NCBI GenBank assembly: GCA_035578175.1
Contig: JAQMRL010000006.1
Coordinates: forward strand, 69,182,501-69,246,500
Length of the DNA: 64,000 nt
DNA from: Catonia carolina
Lineage: Eukaryota > Arthropoda > Insecta > Hemiptera > Achilidae
Reading direction: 5' to 3'
The position numbers and the translations under genes are program-made. Below, one piece after another: positions 55,642 to 64,000 of this stretch. The notes under the pieces were generated by a model that saw only the letters and a program-made list of their open reading frames with translations, ran no database searches and was not told where the DNA came from. Position 1 is the stretch's first letter, and every line of letters begins with the position of its first letter.

Positions 55642-56812
55642 TGTCAGATATACTATAAAAATAGATTGATGACAGGTATCCTATAAAAATATTGAAAATT
55701 GTTGTTGATTTTAAAATACATGTCATATGTAATAATTTGAAACTTGTATTGTGCCTGTAATAAAAGTAGGGAAGATTATTATTAAAATGTACCGTGTTTT
55801 AAAACACGTGATTTAGTGTTTCCTTTGAACAGGATTTAATTTAAAAAAAAATTCTTTAATTTTATTTAAGGTATGATTTTGTTGTTCGTGAGGTAGTGTG
55901 AGTGATTAAAACGTTTTCCAAGTAGATGTCTCCATTCTTCTACTCCATTCAGCAATAATAACCTGTAAATTTCACTCAACCACTTACCTGTTTTAAAATA
56001 ATCTATATTAAAGGTTGCCTCCACCAGGACGTCGTAGAACGGCCCAACGTCCAAGACCCTGAAATTTCCTATGAAGGAATTAAAAAAAAAGGAAAGTTTG
56101 GGGGAAGTTTTGATAGGAGAATCAAGACCATGTTTCCAGTTGATACTGTGAAATATCAGCTCAGATTTCTCTAGAGAGCCACTGTTCTCGCTTTGTGGTT
56201 TGCGAGAAAGTACGGCTGTTTTCAGATTACGGAATCCTTTCAGACAGTGAACATAAATTTTGTAACCAAAACATATTGCAACTTAATAAAAATCACCATA
56301 CAAAGCCATGGGTGAATTAATCTTGAAGAAACAAACAAATTCAGTAAATTCCCCAAGACATATACCCTTTTGTGTTTATAAATAAGCAAACACGGTGCAG
56401 TGTTTAATATGGAGGTTCAAAAAAACATTTTGTAGGTTCAGAATCTTTATAACAGTACCCAGAATTGTTATAACTGTACTGTATAACGTTCATTCAAGTA
56501 TCACCCATTATGAATACAATTCAATGTTGGAGTACATTTATCTGAAAACTTATTTCTAGTACTAATCTAACAAAAGGAAGATATTTTTTTAAAATAAAAA
56601 ACAAGAGACGAATTTTAGTTCAATAACATGTTTAATTTAAATAATATTTCTCCTTTTTTTTTTAAATTGCACAGAATTGAAATTATTTTTGTTAATTATT
56701 TTAATTAATATTTACATATTTCAAATGCATTTAAGGTATTTAATTTAAAATTTTTAACATTTTATGATTAAACTTTTGTTCTTATTATGGGCCCATTATA
56801 ATTATTCTTTAA

Positions 56813-56846
<34 letters not shown>

Positions 56847-57808
56847 TAATAAAAAAAAACTAAATGATTTTACTAATTCTACATGAAACTTTATTTATTT
56901 ACTATTATGTAATTATTATTAAATTGTTTACCATTATTTAATTATTATATTTTCCATTTAAATGGTTCAAAAAAAAAGTTTTTTTTTTCTAATAATTCTA
57001 CATAAAACTTTATTTATCTACTATTACGCAACTATTATTTAATTATTTACTATTATTTAATTATTATATTTTCCATTTAAATGGTTTCAAAAAAGGGTTA
57101 TTTTTTTCCTTTTCTTCATTTTTTTATTTTAATCTTTTTAGCTTAATTGGAAGACATAAGAAAATTTAAGAAAATTACCTTTTTTAGTGAGTATCCAATC
57201 ACAGCACCTTCGGAGTACGACTTTTCGCGTACACAATTGAAACAACACTCTGACGATCTTCTGCACACACGGCTGACCGGGGCGCTAATTACCGGCGTAC
57301 GGAGGGGGAAAACCAATCAAACTAGCCGTTATGAAAGGCGTTGGCAAACCGACTTAAAACAAACACGTTAATTGGCTGCAAAAAGTGCTGAAGTAACGGT
57401 AGGCCCCTCTACAAAAAGTACGTAGAGATGGAACTGAAAAATTGTTCCCAGGATCCAGAATTGCCAAGTAAGGGTTTTAAACAGTGAGAACTGAAAATAG
57501 GCCTTTAGGCCTCCTTATTTCCCACGAGAAAACGCGATGTAAAAACATGTGTAATAAAACCAACTAGAATGAACTAATAAAACGTGATTTCTTTATGAAA
57601 TAATAAAAATTATTGAAAAGAAATACGTTATGTAAAATTACAAACTTTTATTCATAATAAAATAATATTTTTCTTCTTTAACGAATAAAGAAAAAAAAAA
57701 CACCATTTTAATTATTTTAAAAAGACAAAATTTTGATCAACTCCAAGGGTCTAAGGAGATTTCCAACAAAAGTCGAAAATTTGGAATAGTAAAGTCAAAA
57801 ACTTTACA
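55642..57808 (-). repeat. 5' LTR
   Basis: Starts at 57808 with TGTAAAG and ends at 55642 with CTGACA. It has the same internal order as the other LTR. The promoter driving the element would lie in its 57175-57390 block (CCAATCA boxes on the plus strand at about 57193 and 57313). A consensus splice donor, CAG|GTAAGT, occurs at about 55986-55991 in the minus sense and could serve the spliced env message. Confidence 0.95.
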
Positions 57809-57813
57809 ACAAC

Positions 57814-58099
57814 AAAAAAAATATTATAATCAAATTTATGGGAAATTAAAAGATCTACAACTTTTATTTAAAGCATTTTTCTCTACAGAGCCTAGTTTAG
57901 CGTGAAAGAGTGATTTTCTGTATTTTTAAGCCAAACTGAGGTAGATTTTCATTTTGCATCTTTCACTCATGATTAAAACAAGGTTATGTTTTTTGAGGTT
58001 AATTTTTTGTTTATTTCTAACGTTTTATTTTTAATGTTAGGTTTTATTGTTCATTATTTTCATTGGCAAGAGAAAGTCGTGTGAGTGTTTCACACCAGA
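57814..58099 (-). mobile_element. Family A copy A14, 5' half
   Basis: Continues the copy broken at 44801: ATTATAATCAAATTTATGGG, GATCTACAACTTTTATTTAA, TCTACAGAGCCTAGTTTAGC and the end GAGTGTTTCACACCAGA. Confidence 0.9.
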
Positions 58100-58276
58100 T
58101 TTTTTTTTCTTTTGAGACCGCAGGGTATCACTTGAGTCAATTTCTGTGAACTCTCTTCTGGTTCTTTGATTTTCCTCCAGTATTCTTTCATTCTGGCAGA
58201 TCTTCTTTGTCTTTCTGCTTCCGAAAAGATAACTTTCCTCCTTCCTCTTTTATATACTTTTCCTTGGAATCTAATA

Positions 58277-58345
58277 TGAATGAATTTTATTATACAGCCA
58301 GACCCTGTGGTGAATGAAATGGAGGTTTCATTAATTAGAGTAAAA
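58277..58345 (+). repeat. Family B fragment
   Basis: ATGAATTTTATTATACAGCC, then the TGGTGAATGAAATGGAGG block. It is followed by a Jockey piece. Confidence 0.6.
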
Positions 58346-58374
58346 GTTGTTTTACTAACGAATGTGTTTATCTG

Positions 58375-58508
58375 TAAACGCTACCACAATCAGAACATGT
58401 GAAGTATCTGGGGTTTTATCTCGACCGAAGATTGACGTGGAAGAAATAAACACATTTTTACGAAACGAAGTCAGTTGGACTTAAAACTGAGAAATATGTT
58501 TTGGTTAG
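58375..58508 (+). pseudogene. Jockey-type LINE fragment
   Basis: Plus strand: HVKYLGFYLDRRLTWKK, a stop, then KSVGLKTEKYV-like sequence with a frame change. The VKYLG--LDRRLTWK block is typical of Jockey ORF2 after the catalytic region. It parallels FDKRLTWKHDL at 8.7 kb. Confidence 0.7.
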
Positions 58509-58509
58509 G

Positions 58510-58575
58510 AAGAGGTGAAGTTGTAAAATACACTAATCAGAGTTATCTCCTCTGAGAGTAATGAATTTCATTATA
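58510..58575 (+). repeat. Family B fragment interrupted by a mariner
   Basis: AGAGGTGAAGTTGTAAAATA, TCTCCTCTGAGAG and AATGAATTTCATTATA. It stops at the TA used by the mariner end at 58576. Confidence 0.6.
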
Positions 58576-59225
58576 CGAGGTATGGCTATTAAATAACGAG
58601 ACTGACGTGGTAAAAAAATTTATTTTTATTTATACATAATCACTTATTGTCGCCTTCAATATACACTCCTTTTCTATCCCTACAACGCTCTATGCGAATT
58701 TTCCATTGTTGGAAGCAGTGCTGAAAGTCATCTTCTGTCAGCTCCTTCAGGACACGTGCCGCTCAAAAAGGTTTGAAATGAAGCTCGCAAAAATGTTTGT
58801 ACTGACACTTTGTACGCGATTGAAAATGACCCAAATTTTTTTGAAACGATAATAACATGTGATGAAACGTAGTTTTTTACTTATGATCCGGAAATGAAGC
58901 GCCAATCTATGCACTGGAAGAGCCGAACTTCACCGAGATCCAAAAAAGCTTGAATGAGCAAGTCAAAATTTAAAGCAATGATGATTGTTTTTTTGATATC
59001 CATGGGATTGTGTACCTTCACTGGGTTCCTGAAGGTCAAACAATTAATCAATATTACTACCTTGAGGTACTTTCTAAACTACCTACGTCAAAGAGTAAGG
59101 AAAAAATGATGCCCCGAAATGTGGAGGGACAAATCATGGGTTCTCCACCAAGACAATGCGCCAGTTCATTCCGCGTTATCTGTCAAGAGGTTCCTAGCCA
59201 ATTATAGCTTCTCAGTGTTAGAACA
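58576..59225. mobile_element. Mariner relic with an inverted 3' end joined to its middle
   Basis: 58576-58757 starts with a mariner-type end (CGAGGTATGGCTATTAAAT) and on the minus strand encodes the transposase C-terminus (LTEDDFQHCFQQWKIRIERC, KGVYIEGDNK). From about 58760 the plus strand encodes the middle of a transposase with TCDET, YDPEMKRQSMHWKSRTSPRS, KSKFKAMMIVF, YLHWVPEGQTINQYYYLEVL, then after a frameshift the second catalytic block (LHQDNAPVHSALSVKRFLAN) and EHPPYS, where it is truncated. So the 5' end is replaced by an inverted 3' end. Frames are broken by stops and frameshifts. Confidence 0.85.
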
Positions 59226-59889
59226 TCCACCTTATTCAATTCGGAAACAAAAATAATGTCATTCAATTACTTTTGTCATAGATTCGAACACAATTAACTT
59301 TTTTCTTTTTTTCCTTTGTTTATTTACTGGACCATTGGTACAATCGGTTTTATAGTTTTAATTGATTCTTTCAAAATTTTCATTTGTTGGTTTCAAAACC
59401 ATTGTGTTGTTGAATTCAGTTTCTTAATTCATTTATATCTTGATATTATCTTAGTTTCCTTTTATAAAATTCATTTAATTGAAATTATTTATTAAAATTT
59501 ATACATTCATTTGTTTTTTGAGTAGCTTCACCTTCATTAAGTTGAACTATCTGACTTCTGGAATTATTATTTACATTAAATATTTCTTATTAAATTTTAG
59601 TTTCATATATTTAATTCTTGCTACAAAATATTGAGATAGTAACTGAATATTATTTACCTTGATGTTTAGTTATTCATTATTATTTTAAATATTTCTTTGA
59701 AAATTCAACAATTGACGTTTACTCTTGTCATTTGATCAACGATACTATGAGTAGATTGCTATTCTACAGGTTAAAGGTGGATATGTGTAGATACATTATT
59801 GTATTTTATTTTATTGGAGAAACGGTTGAATAAATAAGTGGGGGTGTATTTTTTCGAATTCAAAAAATGACACTTACAATAGCATACAA
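59226..59889. other. AT-rich spacer, no gene seen
   Basis: Nothing recognisable. Confidence 0.4.
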
Positions 59890-60437
59890 CAAAGTACAGT
59901 TTTTATTTAGTCCTGATTTCTGGTTGAGAGGGCTAAGAAGCCCTGAGTTGGCGACATCGTGTTAAGAAACATCTGGTTGCTCGGTGAACAAATTTACGGA
60001 ATCAATGCAAACTCGGGGAAATTCAGGGGAATTTTATTAGGTTTAGTTAATAGGATTCAGGTTCATGGGGAATGGGTAGTCTTACGCACTTGGGGACAAT
60101 AGATATTAAAATGGAGTGAATTTTTTTTTTTTTTTTGGTTTAACGTCCGATTGTTCTGCAATTACTGCTAATGCAGACAGTGAAGAATGAAATGATTTTT
60201 TGTAACGTATGAAAAAATGCCGTGCCTGAATGGGATTCGAACCCAAGAACGCATGATGAGAGGCGAGCACGCGGTCTTGGGTTCAAATGGAGTGAAAATG
60301 GAGTTAAAATTTATAGGGCTGTGGCAATTTATTAAAATTTGTGGGACAGGTGAAAGGAAGGGATAGGCGGCTCTGTTGTTTAAATTATTTTATTTTTTTT
60401 CCGTTAGGACCACTAGGGATTATGATACAACTTCAAA
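59890..60437 (-). other. Probable 3' untranslated region of the LINE at 60438, with a SINE insertion
   Basis: Lies directly after the LINE stop codon on the minus strand, is less AT-rich than the DNA to its left, and has no frame. A family D SINE occupies 60121-60283. The left limit is uncertain. Confidence 0.35.
60121..60283 (-). repeat. Family D SINE, 5' truncated, with 12-bp target duplication
   Basis: Minus strand: GTGCTCGCCTCTCATCATGC, B box GGGTTCGAATCCC, GCACGGCATTTTTTCATACG and the tail GACGTTAAACC with a poly-A run. AAATGGAGTGAA flanks it at 60109-60120 and 60284-60295. The A box is missing. Confidence 0.85.
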
Positions 60438-61355
60438 TCATTTCTCTCTGTTCTTCCTCCGTTCAGCCCAAATTGCCTGCATTCCCTCGCTGAATCTCTT
60501 CTTCCTCTCCTGAGACCATGCTGTTCCAGTCCTCGGAGGTCTGTGTCCACCCTGGAACTCTTTGATGCTTCGTATTTGGCTTGTGTATTTGTTTCTATCT
60601 AAGATGTCTCGTGTTGTAATGTGGTTCAGTTGTAGGTCATTTGCTATTTCTCGGAACCATGCCTGTGTTGTTTTCCTGTTATGGCAGAAATCAAATACTT
60701 TCTTAGTGGGTCTGTTGGGATCCATTCTGTGCAGGTGTCCAAAAAAGAGCAGTCTTCTTTTCTTCATTGTTGCCAATATTGTCTCAGTATATTGATTTAT
60801 TTCTTTGTTGCTCTTCAATCTCCACCCATCCTCCGTGCGGTTTGGGCCCAGTATTCGTCTAAGAATTCTCCTTTCCAAGATTTCCAACCTATCTGTGTTG
60901 CGGTTGAGAATTAGACATTCGCTGACATATAGACATTCAGGCAGGATAACGGTCTGATAGTGTCTGATTTTGGCATTTCTGGAAATACATTTCCTGGCGT
61001 ATATGTTCCTCGTGATTCCGTACGCCCTTTCCAACTTATTGAGTCTTTCTTCGATGCCTAGTTTATCAAGACCTGTTGGGAGGATGTATTCCTCAAGATA
61101 TTTGAATTTTGCGACTCGTTCTATTCTCCCGATATCTGTCTGTATAAATTGCGGCGGGGTCTTTGAGCTGGTTATAAATTTGGTTTTTACTGCGGAAATC
61201 TTGAGTCCTACCAGGTTCGCTGTCTCCTCCAGTAGGTTGATTGCTGTAATGGCCTCCTCTGTGGACCTGGAGAGAATAGCGAAATCGTCCGCAAAGGCTA
61301 GGCAGTGTGTTGAAATTCCTCTGCTTTGGACGCCCAGAGTGATTGGCTTAATGTG
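60438..61355 (-). pseudogene. LINE ORF2 C-terminal half with reverse transcriptase catalytic box, frame open
   Basis: One frame stays open for ~305 codons on the minus strand. It starts after a stop near 61356 with HIKPITLGVQSRGISTHCLA, then the catalytic FADDFAIL box (about 61290), VGLKISAVKTKFI, FKYLEEYILP, RKCISRNAKIRHYQTVILPE (thumb), a LERRILRRILGP block and FFGHLHRMDP, and ends in the basic tail EGMQAIWAERRK at 60438. The order is standard for a LINE ORF2. Fingers and endonuclease are missing, so it is 5' truncated and dead, yet no stop or frameshift has accumulated, which suggests a fairly young insertion. The clade is not certain. Related C-terminal relics are at 21210-21490. Confidence 0.85.
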
Positions 61356-62329
61356 ATTATTTTATTTTATTCAGTGGCCTTTCTCTTTTTTTTATTTAAT
61401 TAGCGGATGTTTTAAGCTTTAACCGAACAACCCAAGTTACGCGAATTTCACGTTACGCGATGATTTTGTGGAACGGATCCTCCGCGTAAGTCGAGGTCTT
61501 ACTCTAGTTGTGCCGTGATAGACAAAAATGTAATGACGGATAAGCGAAAGATGGATAATCGGAAGTAGGTATATTCTAAAGAATTTACTTGCAAGAATCT
61601 TATCTATCCAGAAAAGAAAAGAAAAATCGCGTGTAAAGCAACGCCATATAAATAATGTATTCTAGCAGATTCCATGTTTACAGTACAGGTTGTAAACAAT
61701 TGACCACACATAGATACGATACTTTTCCACTTTATCTTTTTTCTTATTTTTAAAAATTCTGTCTCGCTCTATTGGATAACATTGAACGGCGAACGGTCAT
61801 TTTGTTTTAGTTGTAAAATATATTTTACTTTATTGTCGTCTTTATCTTTAAAAGTAAAAACAAAAATGTTACCATTCCAGTCTGAGAGCCAAGAACTCAA
61901 AGTTACATAACAAATAAATTAATACAAATTAAAAACAAAACGATAGATAAATAAATAAATAAAAAATGGAAAATTCAAAAGGTGAATGATCTATATTATA
62001 AATACCATTGGAACTGGTTCTCTATGATAAGTTTGTAAATTTTTATGTTTCAAAATAAGCGAGGAGAAACATGTTCATAAATACTAATGACATTTTTACT
62101 GTCTAAAGTATAGAGTACTACGATGGTGCAAAATTTTCTAAATCAGTTACCAACTAATGGATTTTCACATCTCATTACCCCTGAAGCCAAAAACTTTTTT
62201 AAAAATAAAATTCAAGAACTAGTAAACTGATTAGGTTGAAATAAAGTTGCCCTGTAACGACCTAAACCTACGATACTAAATTACTTCTAGTATGCTACAA
62301 GTCTGAAATTTCGTACTTACAGTAACAAC
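61356..62329. other. Spacer with a possible pogo-like terminus
   Basis: 61415-61510 is less AT-rich and carries CAAGTTACGCGAATTTCACG and CCGCGTAAGTCGAGGTCTTA; paired TTACGCG motifs of this type occur at pogo/Tigger ends, but no partner end is seen. The rest is AT-rich without genes. Confidence 0.3.
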
Positions 62330-63063
62330 GCCGATGATATAGTAGTATTAGCTGAGACAATGAAAGAACTAGAGGATATCTTAAATGGAATGGATGAGAT
62401 CATGAGAAAGGATTACTTCATGAAAATTAATAAGAACAAAACGAAAGTGTTGTGCAGCAACAAGAGTGGTTTAGAAGAAATGGGAAATTTAAAAGTAGGG
62501 ACCGAAAATAAATAGGAAGTTGGGGAATTCTGCTATCTAGGGAGTAAAATGACAAAGGATGGTAGAAGCACAAGTGACATCAAAAGCAGAATTGCTTAAG
62601 CTAGAAAAGCCTTTGAAATAAAAAACAGCTTACTGACTACAAACATTGATTTACAGATTAGAAAAAATTTCTTAAAACATTATGTTTGAAGTGTAGCATT
62701 ATACGGGAGTGAAACGTGGGTGATAGGGGCTGTAGAAAAAAAGAGGATAGAAGCTTTTGAAATGTAGTGTAATAGGAAAATGTTTAAGATTAGTTGGGTG
62801 GACGAAATAAGTAATTTAGAGGTTCTTGGGCGAGTGGATGAAAAAAGAAGTATATGGAAGCATCGTACCAGAAGAAGGGATAGGCTAGTGGGGCATATCT
62901 TAAAACATCCAGGTATTGGGCTATCAATAATGGAGGGTAATATTGAGGGAGTAAATTGTAGGGAGAGGCGAAGATTAAAATATATAAAGCAAATTACAAA
63001 AGATGTAGGGTATTACAGGTATGTAGATATAGAACGACTTGCGCAAGATAGAACAGCTTGAAG
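62330..63063 (+). pseudogene. LINE ORF2 relic with reverse transcriptase catalytic box
   Basis: Plus strand: NADDIVVLAETMKELEDIL (catalytic ADD retained, aromatic residue lost), MKINKNKTKVL, EFCYLGSKMTKDGRS, SVALYGSETWVIGAVEKKRI (thumb), FKISWVDEISNLEVLGR, RRRDRLVGHILKHPG and a final segment to AQDRTA. At least four stops (for example after GTENK, SRIA, KHYV and EAFEM) break the frame. 63064-63110 is probably its 3' end. The same family lies inverted at 5205-5400. Confidence 0.85.
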
Positions 63064-63110
63064 AACTGCGTCAAACCAGTCCAGAGACTGATGACAAAAA
63101 AAACAGTAAC

Positions 63111-63330
63111 AATATACAGGTTTATATTCCGGCGAAATCTCAAATAAATCGGTCGAGTGGTGTTTGAGGTTATAATCCTGTAAATGCATCCGCTCTGTTG
63201 CAAAAACAAAAAACCGGCTCTTTTTTTCTTCTCATCCTGACATTGCAATATTAAAGAAAATATATATGAAACTGACATGTAACAACGCAGATTACTTTTT
63301 TGTAAGTATAGTTCGCAGACTTCGTGTATA
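63111..63330. other. Short spacer
   Basis: No gene seen. A 94-codon minus frame (62994-63278) overlaps the LINE 3' end and is incidental. Confidence 0.35.
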
Positions 63331-64000
63331 GTACGTTAAAATTGAACAAGGGGTGAGAGAGCAGGCACCCTGGACAATGCTTTTTGCGGATGACATTGTG
63401 CTGGTGGGAGAAACCAGGGATATAGTGGAGAGGAAACTGGAAAGTTGGAGAGAGGTATTAGAGGAGGGAGGCCTGAGGATCAGCAGGGAAAAGACTGAAT
63501 ACCTATGGTTTGGAGGTGAGGATAAGAGTGGAGGGGTGAGTTTGCTGAATGAAGTGGTGAGAAGGGTAAAGTGTTTCAAGTACCTTGGTTCATGCCTAAC
63601 CGAGAGTGGAGGACTGGAGGAGGAAATTAACCATAGAATACAGGCTGGATGGAATAACTGGAGGGGAACGACAGGTATATTGTGTGACAGAAGGATTGGG
63701 ACAAAAATGAAGGGAAAGATATATAAGACAGTGATTAGACCGGCATTGTTATATGGTAGTGAAACTTGACCTATGAAGAAGAGACAGGGAAACAAGTCGG
63801 AGGTTGCGGAAATGAAGATGTTGAGGTGGATGCAGGGAAAGACTAGGAAAGATAGGATACGGAATGAAGTAATAAGGGAGTCTGTGGGAGTGATAGAAGT
63901 GTCCAAGAAGGTTCAGGAACGAAGACTGCAGTGGTATGGACATTTGATGCGTAGGGAGGAGGAGTATGTGGGAAGGGTTGTGGATAGATTGGTGGTGGAT
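63331..64000 (+). pseudogene. LINE ORF2 fragment with FADD box, runs off the window
   Basis: Frame with TMLFADDIVLVGETRDIVER (catalytic FADD at about 63385-63396), GGLRISREKTEYLWFGG, VKCFKYLGSCLTESGG, then KIYKTVIRPALLYGSET followed by TGA where this motif usually has a Trp codon. After that single stop the same frame goes on through MKMLRWMQGKTRKDRIRNEV and LQWYGHLMRREEEYVGR to the window end. So one nonsense change is visible. The composition is markedly less AT-rich (G- and A-rich) than the surroundings, suggesting a recent arrival. The 5' part is truncated near 63331. Confidence 0.85.

Larger units (their letters stand above)
44802..57808 (-). mobile_element. Full-length LTR retroelement, env-bearing, without visible gag-pol
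   Basis: Two ~2.16 kb direct repeats (44802-46965 and 55642-57808) flank an 8.7 kb interior. The target duplication ACAAC is at 44797-44801 and 57809-57813. On the minus strand the LTRs begin TGTAAAG and end CTGACA. The 5' LTR (right) is followed directly by a TGG-starting primer-binding candidate, and the 3' LTR (left) is preceded by a purine tract. The gene order position of env, next to the 3' LTR, is that of a retrovirus or errantivirus. The place for gag-pol (49565-55620) has no frame above 100 codons and no protease, RT, RNase H or integrase motif that I can find in any frame, so the element depends on others for reverse transcription and integration. By eye the LTRs differ at five bases and one ATT unit, so insertion is recent. 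Confidence 0.9.

Noticed and set aside
60562..60914. Plus-strand frames over the LINE at 60438 (also 60970-61356)
   Set aside because: Antisense shadows of the LINE reverse transcriptase.
63292..63906. 204-codon minus-strand Ser/Leu/Pro-rich frame
   Set aside because: Antisense of the FADD-bearing LINE on the plus strand, which has recognised motifs.

Overview
This window looks like intergenic or heterochromatin-like DNA from an animal nuclear genome, most likely an insect or other arthropod. It is AT-rich and has no operons, no bacterial-type gene packing and no recognisable multi-exon host gene. It is filled with eukaryotic mobile elements: Jockey-like and other LINE fragments, mariner/Tc1-type DNA transposons with TA target duplications, several tRNA-derived SINE families, microsatellite-bearing ~1 kb repeats, and one full-length LTR element. 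The order within arthropods is not decidable from what I can see.

Layout. 1-24 kb is a mosaic of three abundant dispersed families (called A, B and C here) with broken LINEs (Jockey relics at 4.1 and 8.2-9.2 kb, another LINE C-terminus at 4.5-5.2 kb), a tandem duplication at 8.0-9.8 kb, and a GC-rich island at 16.4-17.5 kb that is probably the 5' region of a LINE. 24.6-25.6 kb is a broken mariner whose two ends are inverted copies of the same end. 29.5-34.5 kb holds a small segmental duplication whose two copies carry different insertions, so each gives empty sites for the other. Between the copies lies a small possible gene (31950-32234) whose last codons are replaced by a family-A insertion. 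35.8-36.7 kb is an internally deleted Tc1/mariner element, and 38.3-39.1 kb is a foldback element.

The standout is 44802-57808: a 13 kb LTR element on the minus strand with ~2.16 kb LTRs, a 5-bp target duplication (ACAAC), a TGG-type primer-binding-site candidate and a polypurine tract. Its only long gene is an intact 639-codon envelope (furin site, fusion-peptide-like segment, coiled coil, membrane anchor). I see no gag, protease, reverse transcriptase or integrase in the ~6 kb where they should be. Each LTR also carries a 138-codon open frame without ATG that contains a consensus splice donor. The element sits inside a family-A copy, its LTRs are nearly identical, and none of the A-D repeats has entered it, so it inserted recently.

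57.8-64 kb returns to repeats: the other half of the split family-A copy, a second mariner with an inverted end, a LINE with a ~305-codon open frame (60438-61355), and two further LINE reverse-transcriptase relics, the last running off the window. Nothing here works as a pathway. The features are a record of nested insertions, with the env-bearing LTR element and the small gene at 31950 as the only candidates for expressed protein.
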